Source of the DNA: Thermovenabulum sp049701175
GTDB lineage: Bacteria; Bacillota; Thermosediminibacteria; Thermosediminibacterales; Thermosediminibacteraceae
Direction: 5' to 3'
Assembly (NCBI RefSeq): GCF_049701175.1
Contig: NZ_JBNATW010000007.1
Coordinates: forward strand, 1 to 64,000
Length of the DNA stretch: 64,000 nucleotides
Shown here: piece after piece, positions 34,443 to 43,290 of the stretch
Layout of the letters: each line of letters starts with the position of its first letter
How positions within the stretch are numbered: the stretch's first letter is position 1
Position numbers and translations under genes: made by a program
The notes under the pieces: generated by a model
Told to the model about the DNA's origin: nothing
Databases searched by the model: none
The model's input: the letters and a program-made list of their open reading frames with translations, nothing else

Positions 34443-34718
34443 ATGGATATGAAGGTAAAATTTTTTGCTTACCTTAGGGATTATACAAAGACTAAGGAAA
34501 TAGAGGTGAAAAATTGCGAGACCGTAAGAGAACTTTTAAAGAGGCTTTCTGAGATTTATGGTGGAAAATTTGCAAAGGAAGTTTTCGAAGGTGAAAACCT
34601 GAGCAGTAGAATAATCGTTCTTGTTAATGGAAGGAATATAGTCCACCTTGAGAATTTAGACACAAAATTAAAGGATGAAGATGAAATAAGCCTTTTTCCG
34701 GTAGTTGCCGGCGGATAG
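34443..34718 (+). CDS. moaD: MoaD/ThiS-type sulfur carrier protein
   Basis: About 91 residues with a ubiquitin-like fold and the essential C-terminal Gly-Gly (SLFPVVAGG). KVKFFAYLRDYTKTKEIEV and VLVNGRNIVHL are typical of MoaD. It carries the thiocarboxylate for pterin dithiolene formation, so location directly after aor suggests dedicated supply of tungsten cofactor. The ATG at 34443 after TTTTGGGG is chosen; the second ATG at 34449 is also possible. Confidence 0.87.
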   Translation: MDMKVKFFAYLRDYTKTKEIEVKNCETVRELLKRLSEIYGGKFAKEVFEGENLSSRIIVLVNGRNIVHLENLDTKLKDEDEISLFPVVAGG

Positions 34719-34753
34719 TTAAAAGGCCTTTTATTTTGAAAGAAGGTGATTTT

Positions 34754-35224
34754 ATGATTCTTGTTAGGTCAATCTTAGAAAAATATCCAAAGGAACAGAG
34801 GTTCCTGCTTGCCATCCTGCAGGACATACAGAGGACATATAACTATTTGCCGAGGGAAGCGCTAATTGAGGTGAGGGATTATCTAAATGTGCCTTTAAGT
34901 AGCCTTTACAGCATGGCCACCTTTTACAAGGCCTTGAGCTTAAAACCCAAGGGAAAGTACATAATCAGGGTGTGCGATGGTACAGCCTGTCACATAAGGG
35001 GTTCCATGAACCTTCTTGAGGAGATTAAAAGACTACTTTCCCTTTCTCCCGGTGAGGTGACAAAGGACGGAAAATTTTCCTTAGAAACGGTGAATTGCCT
35101 TGGGTCGTGCGCTATTGCTCCCGTGATGGTGATCAATGATAAATATTACGGCAACCTTAATCCATCTTTAGTAAGGGAAATATTGGCCGAATATGCCGAA
35201 AAAAGCGGTGATGAAAATGTCTGA
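34754..35224 (+). CDS. NuoE/HymA-like [2Fe-2S] subunit
   Basis: A 156-residue thioredoxin-fold protein with the four cluster ligands in VCDGTACHIRGS and CLGSCAIAPVM. FLLAILQDIQRTYNYLPREAL is typical of the 24-kDa NuoE/HoxE family. It passes electrons between the flavin subunit and other clusters. Start ATG 34754 follows GAAGGTGAT. The end overlaps the NuoF-like gene. Confidence 0.9.
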   Translation: MILVRSILEKYPKEQRFLLAILQDIQRTYNYLPREALIEVRDYLNVPLSSLYSMATFYKALSLKPKGKYIIRVCDGTACHIRGSMNLLEEIKRLLSLSPGEVTKDGKFSLETVNCLGSCAIAPVMVINDKYYGNLNPSLVREILAEYAEKSGDENV

Positions 35225-37034
35225 AAATGCAAAAAGGACGGTTTTGATATGTTGCGGGACAGGGTGTTTGGCGAACAACAGCATGCAAATTTATGACAGA
35301 CTCAAGAAAAAGGTTGAAGATTATGGACATGCCTTTCAAATCATACCGGTTCTAAAAACTACCGGCTGCAATGGGCTCTGCGAAAAAGGCCCTATAGTCA
35401 ACATCCTGCCCGAGGAGATCTTTTACTGCAAGGTTAAGGTGGAAGATGTGGACGAGATTTTTGAAAAGACCCTTTTAAAAGGCGAGGTCATAGAAAGGCT
35501 GCTTTATTTAGACACTGCCACGGGCAGAAGGGTTAGGTCCCATAAAGACAGTGAGTTTTTTAAAAGGCAGCTTAAAATAGCCCTACGAAATATTGGCCAG
35601 ATTGACCCGGGAAGTATTGACGACTATATAGAGAGGGGCGGATATAAGTCCTTAAAAAAGGCGTTATTTGAGATGACTCCTGAGGTAATCATATCCGAAA
35701 TCGAGCGTTCGGGCCTAAGGGGACGGGGCGGAGCGGGATTTCCCACAGGTTACAAGTGGAAACAGGCAAGAAAAATAAACAGCTTTCCAAAGTTTATAGC
35801 CTGCAACGGGGATGAGGGAGATCCCGGGGCTTTTATGGACAGGAGCATCATGGAAGGAGACCCTCACAGCATCATTGAAGGAATGATAATAGGAGCTTAT
35901 GCTGTAGGGGCCGAAAAGGGTTTTGTATACATAAGGGACGAGTATGCCCTCGCTGTTAAGAATGTGTCGAGGGCTATAAAGGACGCATACGAAAGGGGTT
36001 TTTTAGGGCGGAATATATTGGGCAGCGGTTTTAACCTGGATATCGAGGTGGTAAGGGGCGGAGGCGCTTTCGTCTGCGGCGAGTCCACAGCACTTATGGC
36101 TTCCATAGAGGGGAAAGTGGGAGAACCAAGGGTAAAATACATTCGTTCAACAGAAAAGGGGCTCTGGGGACAGCCTACGGTATTAAACAACGTAGAGACA
36201 TGGGCGAATGTGCCTGTAATAATAGAAAAAGGAGCAGAATGGTTCGCTTCAATAGGTACGGAAAAAAGCAAGGGCACAAAGGTATTTTCCCTTGTGGGGA
36301 AGGTCAAAAACACGGGCCTTATTGAAGTACCCATGGGCACCACCTTGAGGGAAATTATCTTTGAAATAGGGGGAGGCATAACAGGGGGAAAAAGGTTCAA
36401 AGCGGTCCAAACGGGAGGACCGTCGGGCGGTTGTATTCCGGAAGAACTACTGGATCTTCCCGTTGATTTCGATTCCCTCGATAAAGCCGGTTCCATGATG
36501 GGCTCAGGCGGAATGATAGTAATGGACGAATCCACCTGTATGGTGGAGGTTGCCCGATATTATCTGAAATTCCTTTCCGAAGAATCCTGCGGCAAGTGCA
36601 CGCCCTGCCGTGAAGGCATAAGGAGGATGCTTGAGATACTTGAAGATATTTGTGCCGGGAGGGGGAAGGAAGGGGATATAGAACTTTTGCTTGAGCTCTC
36701 AGAAACGGTAAAGGAGGCATCCCTTTGCGGCCTTGGAAAAACAGCTCCAAACCCGGTGCTTACCACTATAAAATACTTTAAAGATGAATATTTGGCCCAC
36801 ATAAGAGAAAAGCGGTGTCCTGCAGGTGTATGCAAAAATCTTACTTCATACCGGATTAACCCTGAGCTTTGCAGAAGATGCGGGGTATGTGCAAAAAAAT
36901 GCCCAACTGGTGCTATATCGGGCAAGCCCAAAAGCCCTTATGTCATAGATACTGCAAAGTGTATAGTTTGCGGGGCTTGCAAAGAAGCCTGCAGGTTTAA
37001 TGCGGTTGAAGTTTTGGGGAGGCGGGAAGGATGA
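35217..37034 (+). CDS. NuoF/HymB-like NADH-binding flavoprotein subunit
   Basis: About 605 residues. Domain order: a thioredoxin-like [2Fe-2S] N-domain (CCGTGC...CNGLC), the FMN/NADH-binding domain with GLRGRGGAGFPTGYKW and GDEGDPGAFMDRS, an SLBB domain, a [4Fe-4S] site SCGKCTPCREG, and a C-terminal two-cluster ferredoxin domain (CRRCGVCAKKC, CIVCGACKEAC). This is the extended form found in NAD-dependent hydrogenases and formate dehydrogenases. Three in-frame ATGs lie at 35193, 35211 and 35217; GCGGTGAT favours 35217. It is likely the NAD(P)-reactive unit for Aor. Confidence 0.92.
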   Translation: MSENAKRTVLICCGTGCLANNSMQIYDRLKKKVEDYGHAFQIIPVLKTTGCNGLCEKGPIVNILPEEIFYCKVKVEDVDEIFEKTLLKGEVIERLLYLDTATGRRVRSHKDSEFFKRQLKIALRNIGQIDPGSIDDYIERGGYKSLKKALFEMTPEVIISEIERSGLRGRGGAGFPTGYKWKQARKINSFPKFIACNGDEGDPGAFMDRSIMEGDPHSIIEGMIIGAYAVGAEKGFVYIRDEYALAVKNVSRAIKDAYERGFLGRNILGSGFNLDIEVVRGGGAFVCGESTALMASIEGKVGEPRVKYIRSTEKGLWGQPTVLNNVETWANVPVIIEKGAEWFASIGTEKSKGTKVFSLVGKVKNTGLIEVPMGTTLREIIFEIGGGITGGKRFKAVQTGGPSGGCIPEELLDLPVDFDSLDKAGSMMGSGGMIVMDESTCMVEVARYYLKFLSEESCGKCTPCREGIRRMLEILEDICAGRGKEGDIELLLELSETVKEASLCGLGKTAPNPVLTTIKYFKDEYLAHIREKRCPAGVCKNLTSYRINPELCRRCGVCAKKCPTGAISGKPKSPYVIDTAKCIVCGACKEACRFNAVEVLGRREG

Positions 37035-37762
37035 AAATAAAGATTGACGGTAAAGAGTGCGAAGCAGATTACGGGGAATACATCCTTGATGTAGCAAAAA
37101 GAAACGGCATATACATACCTACCTTATGCCATTCGGATGCGCTTCCGGGACAGGGAAGCTGCAGGCTGTGCATAGTAGAAGTGATTGAAGGAGGGAAAAA
37201 GAAGGTAGTTGTATCCTGCCTTTACCCCATTACTAGTGAAATAGAAGTGGTAACCAATTCGGACAAAATAAGAAGAATGAGGAAAAACATAATAAGGCTT
37301 CTTGCGGCAAGGGCACCGGAAAGCGAAAATATAAGAAAACTTAAAGAAGAATACGGAATTCCTGAAGAAAACAGGTTTAAGATAAATGAAGGAGAAAAGT
37401 GCATACTTTGCGGACTTTGTGTGAGGACATGCGAGGCGTTGGGCGTTTATGCAATATCGTCGGTAGAAAGAGGGATAAAAAAGAAGATATCTCCTCCTTT
37501 TGAAGAACCTCCCGAAGACTGTATCGGGTGCGGTGCGTGTTCCGAGGTTTGTCCTACGGGAGCCATAGCTTTAACGGAATCTGAGGGCAAAAGGATTATT
37601 TGGGACAAAACCTTTGAGCTTATAAAATGTGATGTTTGCGGTAAGTATTTTATGACCCGCGAACAATATGAATTTTTAAAGAAAAAACACGGCATAGAGG
37701 CAGGAGAACTTCTTTGTGAGAAATGCCGAAAAAAATCTACTGCTCAAAAATTGGTTTTCTAA
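37031..37762 (+). CDS. NuoG-like iron-sulfur subunit (short)
   Basis: A 243-residue protein with an N-terminal [2Fe-2S] ferredoxin domain (CHSDALPGQGSCRLC, then a Cys in VVSCLYP), a partial NuoG-type segment, and two [4Fe-4S] motifs (CILCGLCVRTC and CIGCGACSEVC), plus a C-terminal CDVCGKYF...CEKC zinc-like pair. It is much shorter than NuoG because the molybdopterin-like domain is absent. It overlaps the previous stop by 4 bases and closes the aor operon. Confidence 0.88.
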   Translation: MKIKIDGKECEADYGEYILDVAKRNGIYIPTLCHSDALPGQGSCRLCIVEVIEGGKKKVVVSCLYPITSEIEVVTNSDKIRRMRKNIIRLLAARAPESENIRKLKEEYGIPEENRFKINEGEKCILCGLCVRTCEALGVYAISSVERGIKKKISPPFEEPPEDCIGCGACSEVCPTGAIALTESEGKRIIWDKTFELIKCDVCGKYFMTREQYEFLKKKHGIEAGELLCEKCRKKSTAQKLVF

Positions 37763-37777
37763 AATTACACCGCCCTA

Positions 37778-38370
37778 TTGGTAACCATATATGTTTAGCA
37801 AAACGCAACTATATTACCTTAATATGGAAACAGCATGGATGCTAAACTTCATAATTCTTGAAAGCGCATTTAACTGCACTATAGTGCTAATAGTTGCAAA
37901 TTCAAGACATATGAAAAATGTTCCTTGCAAAAAAAAACGACATGAAAAATACAGAAATGGATTGCGATCCTGTTAAGAGCCGGACTTTTAAATGGTGGTT
38001 TCATTACATCAAAGTCAATAAGAGAATTAAGGGATCTTACAATATACCGAAGAAGTATAGTGGAAGAACTATCCTCCCAACAGAACCGTATAGAAAAACA
38101 CCTCTAAAGCTGCGGTTTTAAGCTACCCAATTTTATGACAGATATATTTGGCGTATCGGGAAGAGTGATAATAGAACATAAACATTTAGACGAAACCTAT
38201 GGAGGCCTCCACAGACAAATTGAGCAGTTAGATGGAATTCCGGCTTATGAAGATAAGTTTTCCATTTACTTTGTATTATCAATTGTCAATGTGTATTCCT
38301 TTTTAGTTTTATATTATTTTCGTGCTAAAAATTTTAAAATGCTACAAAGCAAAAAGCTCATATATTATTT
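37778..38370 (+). mobile_element. degenerate IS110-family transposase relic
   Basis: Read across shifting frames, the segment gives the body of an IS110/IS116-type transposase: METAWMLNFIILESAFNCTI, then IVANSRHMKNVP, then GGFITSKSIRELRDLT, RRSIVEELSSQQNRIEKHL, KAAVLSYPILWQIYLAY-type noise replaced by FMTDIFGVSGRVI and EHKHLDETYGGLHRQIEQLD. Several frameshifts and deletions make it inactive. Its 3' flank (38289-38370) contains CGTGCTAAAAATTTTAAAAT and ACAAAGCAAAAAGCTC, the latter also found at 36-52 in this window. Otherwise no gene lies in the 700-base gap before the YczE-like gene. Confidence 0.85.
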
Positions 38371-38460
38371 TTCTTGACAAAACCTTATCCTGCGGAGAAA
38401 ATATAATATATTCAACATTACTTCAATATCTACCTAAAACAATAAAGAAAGGAACCAAAA

Positions 38461-39126
38461 ATGAAGCAATTTTACTTTCGATTAATAAAATTATTAACAG
38501 GGCTTTTCTTTTGTGCGTTAGGAATAGCCTTTACAATAAATGCTCGCATAGGATTTTCTCCGTGGGATGTTTTTCATGCAGGATTGGCAAGTACCCTGAG
38601 GATAAGTATTGGTAACGCTTCTATTGCAACCGGAATATTAATTTTATTATTAATAATCCTTTTGGGAGAAAAGGTAGGCCTTGGTACACTTTTAAATATG
38701 ATTTTAATTGGAATGTTTTTAGATTTTATACTAAATCTCAGAATAATCCCGGTTGCAAATAATTTCATTACAGGAATAATTATGTTAATAATTGGAATGA
38801 TTATTTTTTCATTCTCTACTTATTTATACATTCAATCAGCTTTTGGAGCTGGGCCAAGGGATAGCTTGATGGTAGCCCTTTCCCGCAAAACAGGTTATCC
38901 CATAGGTTTTTGCCGTGGACTTATAGAGCTAATTGTAGCATTAACCGGTTGGAAGCTCGGTGGAATGATTGGAATTGGAACGGTGTTATTTGCCCTTTTA
39001 ATTGGGTTATTTATCCAGATGACTTTCAAAATTTTTAAGTTCGATGCTACAAAAGTCAAACATGAGACTTTTGAAAACACAATCAAGCAATGTTTTACTA
39101 CACTAAGAGAGATTAATAAATCATAA
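38461..39126 (+). CDS. YczE/YitT-type membrane protein
   Basis: A 221-residue integral membrane protein with about five hydrophobic segments and the GFSPWDVFHAGLA and FGAGPRDSLMVALSRKTGYPIG segments typical of the YczE/YyaS group. The function of that group is not established. It stands alone after the IS110 relic. The ATG follows AAAGGAACC. Confidence 0.8.
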   Translation: MKQFYFRLIKLLTGLFFCALGIAFTINARIGFSPWDVFHAGLASTLRISIGNASIATGILILLLIILLGEKVGLGTLLNMILIGMFLDFILNLRIIPVANNFITGIIMLIIGMIIFSFSTYLYIQSAFGAGPRDSLMVALSRKTGYPIGFCRGLIELIVALTGWKLGGMIGIGTVLFALLIGLFIQMTFKIFKFDATKVKHETFENTIKQCFTTLREINKS

Positions 39127-39360
39127 AAAAATGCTCTCTATACTGAGAGCAAAATATTATATCCAAAGCCGCCATCGCTTCTTCCGTTAATTGATCAAAT
39201 TCATTCCCAAAATTATTTGCAATATTAAAAAGTTCATTTTCTGTGGGATCAAAAAGTCCACGGATAAATTTAGAATGTTCTGCAATATTCTGTTTCTGCT
39301 TCCGCCTGAGTCAATTCAGTAGCTATCATGACTCCGGCATAAACTGAAAAAGATTTTTTT
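39125..39360 (-). pseudogene. remnant of a DUF2935-type gene with terminator
   Basis: On the minus strand, coding-like sequence with one frameshift reads VYAGVMIATELTQAEAETE, then IAEHSKFIRGLFDPTENEL and ANNFGNEFDQLTEEAMAALD. The EHxxFIRGLxDPTE pattern matches DUF2935 proteins. It has no start and no proper end. At its 3' side a stem TGCTCTC / GAGAGCA (39132-39151) with a minus-strand T run is a terminator. Confidence 0.55.
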
Positions 39361-39377
39361 TAACACTTTATTTTTAT

Positions 39378-39409
39378 AATAAGATCCAGATTAAATAAGA
39401 TCCAGATTA
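39378..39409. repeat. 16-base tandem duplication
   Basis: AATAAGATCCAGATTA is present twice in direct succession (39378-39393 and 39394-39409). The second copy includes the stop codon of the symporter gene. Confidence 0.8.
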
Positions 39410-40609
39410 TTCGGGAGGAGCCTGGAATTTTTGCTTATCGAATTCTTTCAGCACAAATTTCGAAACGGTCATAACACCCAGTGGATCGCCGGTAACGTTA
39501 AGCATTGTGTTGAACATATCAATAACTACGTAAATACCTGCTATCCAACCTACCGGGTCTAAAGGCAGTCCCAGGGTCTGTAACGTTAAAGCAGCGATCA
39601 TTATACCTCCACCCGGAACACCGGCACACGCTGCAGCACCGAATACTCCCATCATCAAAGCCACCGCAACGTGAGCTGCCGTTAAATTAGCTCCATGCAT
39701 TTGGGCTACCCATACCGCATATATTGGCATTTCAGCAGCCACCGCCTGCATGTTGATGGTAGCGGCAAGCGGTATAATTACATCCGCAGCATCTCCCGGA
39801 ACGCCCAGAGTCTTTGTAACCCTTAAAGTAATTGGTAATGTAGCCGAGCTACTTTGTGTAACAAAGGCAGTGAGCATTGCGGGATATACTTTTTTCCAGA
39901 ATATTAAAGGATTTACCCCTAAAACCAGCATCATAAACAGAGGATGAATAACTAACAGCATTACAAAATACGCTACCCATTGGGTGAATACCATTTTACC
40001 AAGGGATGCTAACCCCATGGTTCCAACCGTACCTACCAGATTCGCCATCAATGCAAAGATTCCTATCGGAGCATACCATAAAATAAAGTCTACAATTTTA
40101 TATATCAATGCCTGTAAAGATTCAAACAGTTTTTTAAGGAAATTGTGTTCTTCAGGAGCCACATTGTTCAAAAAAGCAATAGCAAACCCGGTTAACAAAG
40201 CACAGATAATAATCTGCATAGTGTTAAGTTCTAAAAATGCTCTCACGGGGTTATTAGGTATAAAGCTCATTAATACCTGAGCAGCAGAAACTTGAGCCAA
40301 TTGTATTTCCTTTGCTCCCAATTGAACGCCTACACCGGGTTTCATGATATTTGCCATAGTATAACCTATAATTGCTGCAATAAGTCCAAAGATAAACCAG
40401 TAAACCAAAAATCCGCCGAAGATTTTCCCCAGTCTTTTAAAACTTTGCACCGTAGTTACAGCTGTTGCAATAGAAACAAAAATCAGCGGTCCTACAATAA
40501 ACTTCAAAAGCGCAATAAAAATATCACCTAATGGTTTTAAAACCGAGACACCCGGACCTACTAACCACCCTGCAATAGCACCTATAAAAACCGCTATCAG
40601 GGCGTACAA
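39407..40609 (-). CDS. sodium:dicarboxylate/amino acid symporter (DAACS family)
   Basis: A 400-residue transporter with about eight membrane helices and re-entrant loops of the glutamate/aspartate/C4-dicarboxylate symporter family. TQSSSATLPIT is the serine-rich hairpin signature, and GVPGGGIMIAALTLQ, VIDMFNTMLNVTGD are the C-terminal substrate and sodium-binding motifs. The neighbour asparaginase suggests aspartate or a related acid as substrate. The frame begins at TTG 40609, but an ATG at 40647 with an AAAGGGGG ribosome site is one G out of frame; restoring one G gives GVEQTLKLGKRPLYAL, the likely true N-terminus. Confidence 0.88.
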   Translation of the reverse strand: MYALIAVFIGAIAGWLVGPGVSVLKPLGDIFIALLKFIVGPLIFVSIATAVTTVQSFKRLGKIFGGFLVYWFIFGLIAAIIGYTMANIMKPGVGVQLGAKEIQLAQVSAAQVLMSFIPNNPVRAFLELNTMQIIICALLTGFAIAFLNNVAPEEHNFLKKLFESLQALIYKIVDFILWYAPIGIFALMANLVGTVGTMGLASLGKMVFTQWVAYFVMLLVIHPLFMMLVLGVNPLIFWKKVYPAMLTAFVTQSSSATLPITLRVTKTLGVPGDAADVIIPLAATINMQAVAAEMPIYAVWVAQMHGANLTAAHVAVALMMGVFGAAACAGVPGGGIMIAALTLQTLGLPLDPVGWIAGIYVVIDMFNTMLNVTGDPLGVMTVSKFVLKEFDKQKFQAPPE

Positions 40610-40712
40610 AGGCCTTTTACCAAGTTTTAAAGTCTGTTCTACCCCATAAAAATACCCCCTTTAATTTTTTGTATTTACACAAAAGTCCTTTCCTTTTTTA
40701 TTAATACGATTT

Positions 40713-41717
40713 TCAGTGGTTTTTAATTATACTAAATTCCCCAGCATAGTTTGTCATCATAATTTTTCTGACCTCTTCCAATTTGTCCGTATGGCCCAAA
40801 GCCCACATAAGCTTTGTTGTAATAGCTTCGGTAGTCATGTCGTAAGCCGGAATCACACCTGCTTTTAAAGCTTTTACCCCTACTTCGTAAACAGTCAAAT
40901 CACTGCCGTCAAGCAAGCATTGAGTGGTTACAACAACCGCAATTCCCTCTTTTAATGCTTTTTCTATTTCAGGAATAAGGTTCCGTCTGAAGTTCGGTAC
41001 TCCACCCAATCCAAACCCTTCGATAATCAACCCCCTTAATCCCAGTTTTAAAACTGCAGGAATAACCTCAGGCATAAAACCAGGAATTAACTTTAAAAGT
41101 AAAATCCTTGGATCAAATTTATCATCCAGTTCTACCTGCCCTTCAGGCATTTTATCAATACCATGTTCAATAATCACGTTTCCATTTTCAACACGGCCAA
41201 CATACGGATAATTAATGCTCTTAAAGGCATCAAAACCGAGGGTTCTTACTTTTGATGAGCGTACACCTTTAATAATTTTACCGTCAAACACTATGAATAC
41301 CCCGGCCAAACCGGATACGGCTAATTTAAAAGCGTCAAGAATATTTCTCTTCCCATCCGTTTGTGGGTGTTCAATTGGAAGTTGCGAGCCGGTAAAAATT
41401 ACGGGTTTGTTCAAGTTGCGCAACATAAAAGTTAAAGCGGAGGCACTGTAAGCCATTGTATCTGTTCCGTGAGTAATGACTACACCATCATATTTTTTAA
41501 GACCTTCAAATACCTCACGGCCAATAATTACCCATTCTTCCGGCTGAATATTCGTGCTGTCAAAATTCATTATTTCCCTGCAATCAATGTCACATATTCC
41601 TTCCAGTTCTGGAATAAGTTTTATCATCTGCTCCCCGCTCAACTTAGGAACCAATCCATCCTCTCCGGAAGCTGATGCTATGGTTCCACCTGTAGAAAGC
41701 AATAATATTTTTTTCAT
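40713..41717 (-). CDS. ansA: type I L-asparaginase
   Basis: A 334-residue asparaginase, cytoplasmic type, hydrolysing asparagine to aspartate and ammonia. The two catalytic threonine motifs are LLSTGGTIAS at 5-14 and VITHGTDTMAYSA near 80-92. No signal peptide. It starts immediately after the stop of the upstream unknown gene, whose last codons provide the GGAGAG ribosome site. The downstream symporter could import or export the aspartate. Confidence 0.93.
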   Translation of the reverse strand: MKKILLLSTGGTIASASGEDGLVPKLSGEQMIKLIPELEGICDIDCREIMNFDSTNIQPEEWVIIGREVFEGLKKYDGVVITHGTDTMAYSASALTFMLRNLNKPVIFTGSQLPIEHPQTDGKRNILDAFKLAVSGLAGVFIVFDGKIIKGVRSSKVRTLGFDAFKSINYPYVGRVENGNVIIEHGIDKMPEGQVELDDKFDPRILLLKLIPGFMPEVIPAVLKLGLRGLIIEGFGLGGVPNFRRNLIPEIEKALKEGIAVVVTTQCLLDGSDLTVYEVGVKALKAGVIPAYDMTTEAITTKLMWALGHTDKLEEVRKIMMTNYAGEFSIIKNH

Positions 41718-41720
41718 TTT

Positions 41721-42905
41721 TTAGCACTCTCCATTTCTTTTAGCATAATTTAATAGTCCTTCTAAAATAACAGTAATATATTTATCTACATCTTCCATTG
41801 TAAGTATTGGAATTTTCATAAAATCTATATATTTTTTAGAAACTATCATAGAAATAACTGCACCCGTTCCGGGAACAAGACCCGCACCCCGTACCTTATC
41901 ATGTAAACTGTTACTCATAAAGGTTATTCCGCCGGCATCTTCGCTTACCAACCTTACAAGTTCTGCAATAATTTGTACTTTATCTATTGCACTATCTACT
42001 TTTTTAAGCTCCCGGGCAAGAGCAATAATTCTGTCTGCTAATTCTATCGTAGCTTTTTGGAGGGACCCGGGAAGCAATGGCATGGCAGTTTTACTGAAAT
42101 GATAAGGTATATTATTTTGTTTTGCAGCATTTACTAAGTGCTCACCCAAATTCATATCGTCAATATTTTCCTGGGCACGAATATAAATTTTCTCCACATC
42201 AACATTTTCAGCCATTGAAGGTATATAAGCCTTACTTTCAACAACAACGGTAGGTATCTTGTCAAGCCCTACCTCTTTCATTATCCTTCCTTTATCCGCC
42301 CACATGGTATTTCCTTCGTAATCTTCGTCAGGGCCTATTCCACCTTCGGTAAAATTAATTACAAGCATGATTGAAATCGGTATACCCTCCACATCAATGA
42401 CCGTAGCGGCAGCAGTATCAAGCTTATCGGGAAGTTTTTCTGTCATCACCTTGAATTTTCCCGGAGCTGCCTTAACAAAAGTGTCCAGCGCTGCAAGCGC
42501 ACAGGCTCCTTGAAATGCCGTTGCCGTTTCGCTGACCCCCTGTCCGTAAATACGCCCAAAAACCTTCACTGCCGCTGCCTGGGAAAAAACAGCATTAAGC
42601 CCTATTGCACGTTCAATCATTAATTCAGCTTCAAAAGGAGCAATACCGCGGCGCGGAAGTGCCTTCCCAATTCCTCCACCGTTAGTTTGGACTAATATTT
42701 CTCCGGTTATAACATTAGCCGTTACTTTTGAAATTGCAGTATCAACGGGTAACGCTTTTTTTAATATGGAAGCTACTACCGCAAAACCTGCAGAATCATC
42801 CTGTACAAATCCACTGTGGCTGTGAACATGCCCCACACCTACATGACCAGAAATGCCCAAAATGCCTTTAGAATTTTTTGAAAAACTTATATTGAATTTT
42901 TTCAT
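41721..42905 (-). CDS. conserved protein of unknown function, asparaginase-linked
   Basis: About 394 residues, soluble, rich in Gly and Ala. The N-terminus GILGISGHVGVGHVHSHSGF has five histidines in a row of 20 residues, suggesting a metal site or catalytic loop. Other regular features are QTNGGGIGKALPRRGIAPFEAELM and SETATAFQGACALAALDTF. I do not recognise the family. The ATG at 42905 follows GGAGAG with 4-base spacing; an in-frame ATG at 42917 overlaps the ribosome site. It is the first gene of a three-gene minus-strand operon with asparaginase and a dicarboxylate symporter. A role in handling asparagine/aspartate or a related amide is inference. Confidence 0.75.
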   Translation of the reverse strand: MKKFNISFSKNSKGILGISGHVGVGHVHSHSGFVQDDSAGFAVVASILKKALPVDTAISKVTANVITGEILVQTNGGGIGKALPRRGIAPFEAELMIERAIGLNAVFSQAAAVKVFGRIYGQGVSETATAFQGACALAALDTFVKAAPGKFKVMTEKLPDKLDTAAATVIDVEGIPISIMLVINFTEGGIGPDEDYEGNTMWADKGRIMKEVGLDKIPTVVVESKAYIPSMAENVDVEKIYIRAQENIDDMNLGEHLVNAAKQNNIPYHFSKTAMPLLPGSLQKATIELADRIIALARELKKVDSAIDKVQIIAELVRLVSEDAGGITFMSNSLHDKVRGAGLVPGTGAVISMIVSKKYIDFMKIPILTMEDVDKYITVILEGLLNYAKRNGEC

Positions 42906-43049
42906 AGCACTCTCCATTTACTTTTTGTTTTATAGGAATTTACAAAAATTCTGTTATTTAAAAAATTCTACATAAAAATAATATTTCCTTCTTTAATCTT
43001 TTTTATTTTTTAAATTTTAATTATTTGACCATTCACGAGGAGTTATTTT

Positions 43050-43195
43050 ATGGTAACCATACATGTTTAGCAAAACGCAACTATATTACCTTAATATGGA
43101 AACAGCATGGATGCTAAACTTTATAATTCTTGAAAGTGTTTTTAACGTGTATTCTTTTTTTAGTTTTATACTATTTTCGTGCTAAAATTGTTATA
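43050..43195 (+). mobile_element. deleted IS110 relic (second copy)
   Basis: 43051-43135 matches 37778-37862 almost base for base (TGGTAACCATACATGTTTAG, METAWMLNFIILES in translation). It then jumps to sequence matching 38289-38330 (GTGTATTC...TTTCGTGCTAAAA). It is thus an internally deleted derivative of the same element. The rest of the 385-base gap (42906-43290) is A/T-rich. Confidence 0.8.
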
Positions 43196-43290
43196 AGTTA
43201 TTGTAAAAATTTATTGAAAAATTGTCTTAATTTTGTGATAATCTAATTATAAATAAAGATAATTTAAATTAAAATAAAGGGGTATTTTAT

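Noticed and set aside
38374..38407. TTGACA and TATAAT as promoter of the YczE-like gene
   Set aside because: Spacing is 22 bases, too long for a standard promoter.
37791..38615. Four overlapping short open frames in the gap before the YczE-like gene
   Set aside because: They are fragments of one decayed IS110 transposase read in different frames and of its A/T-rich flank, not separate genes.
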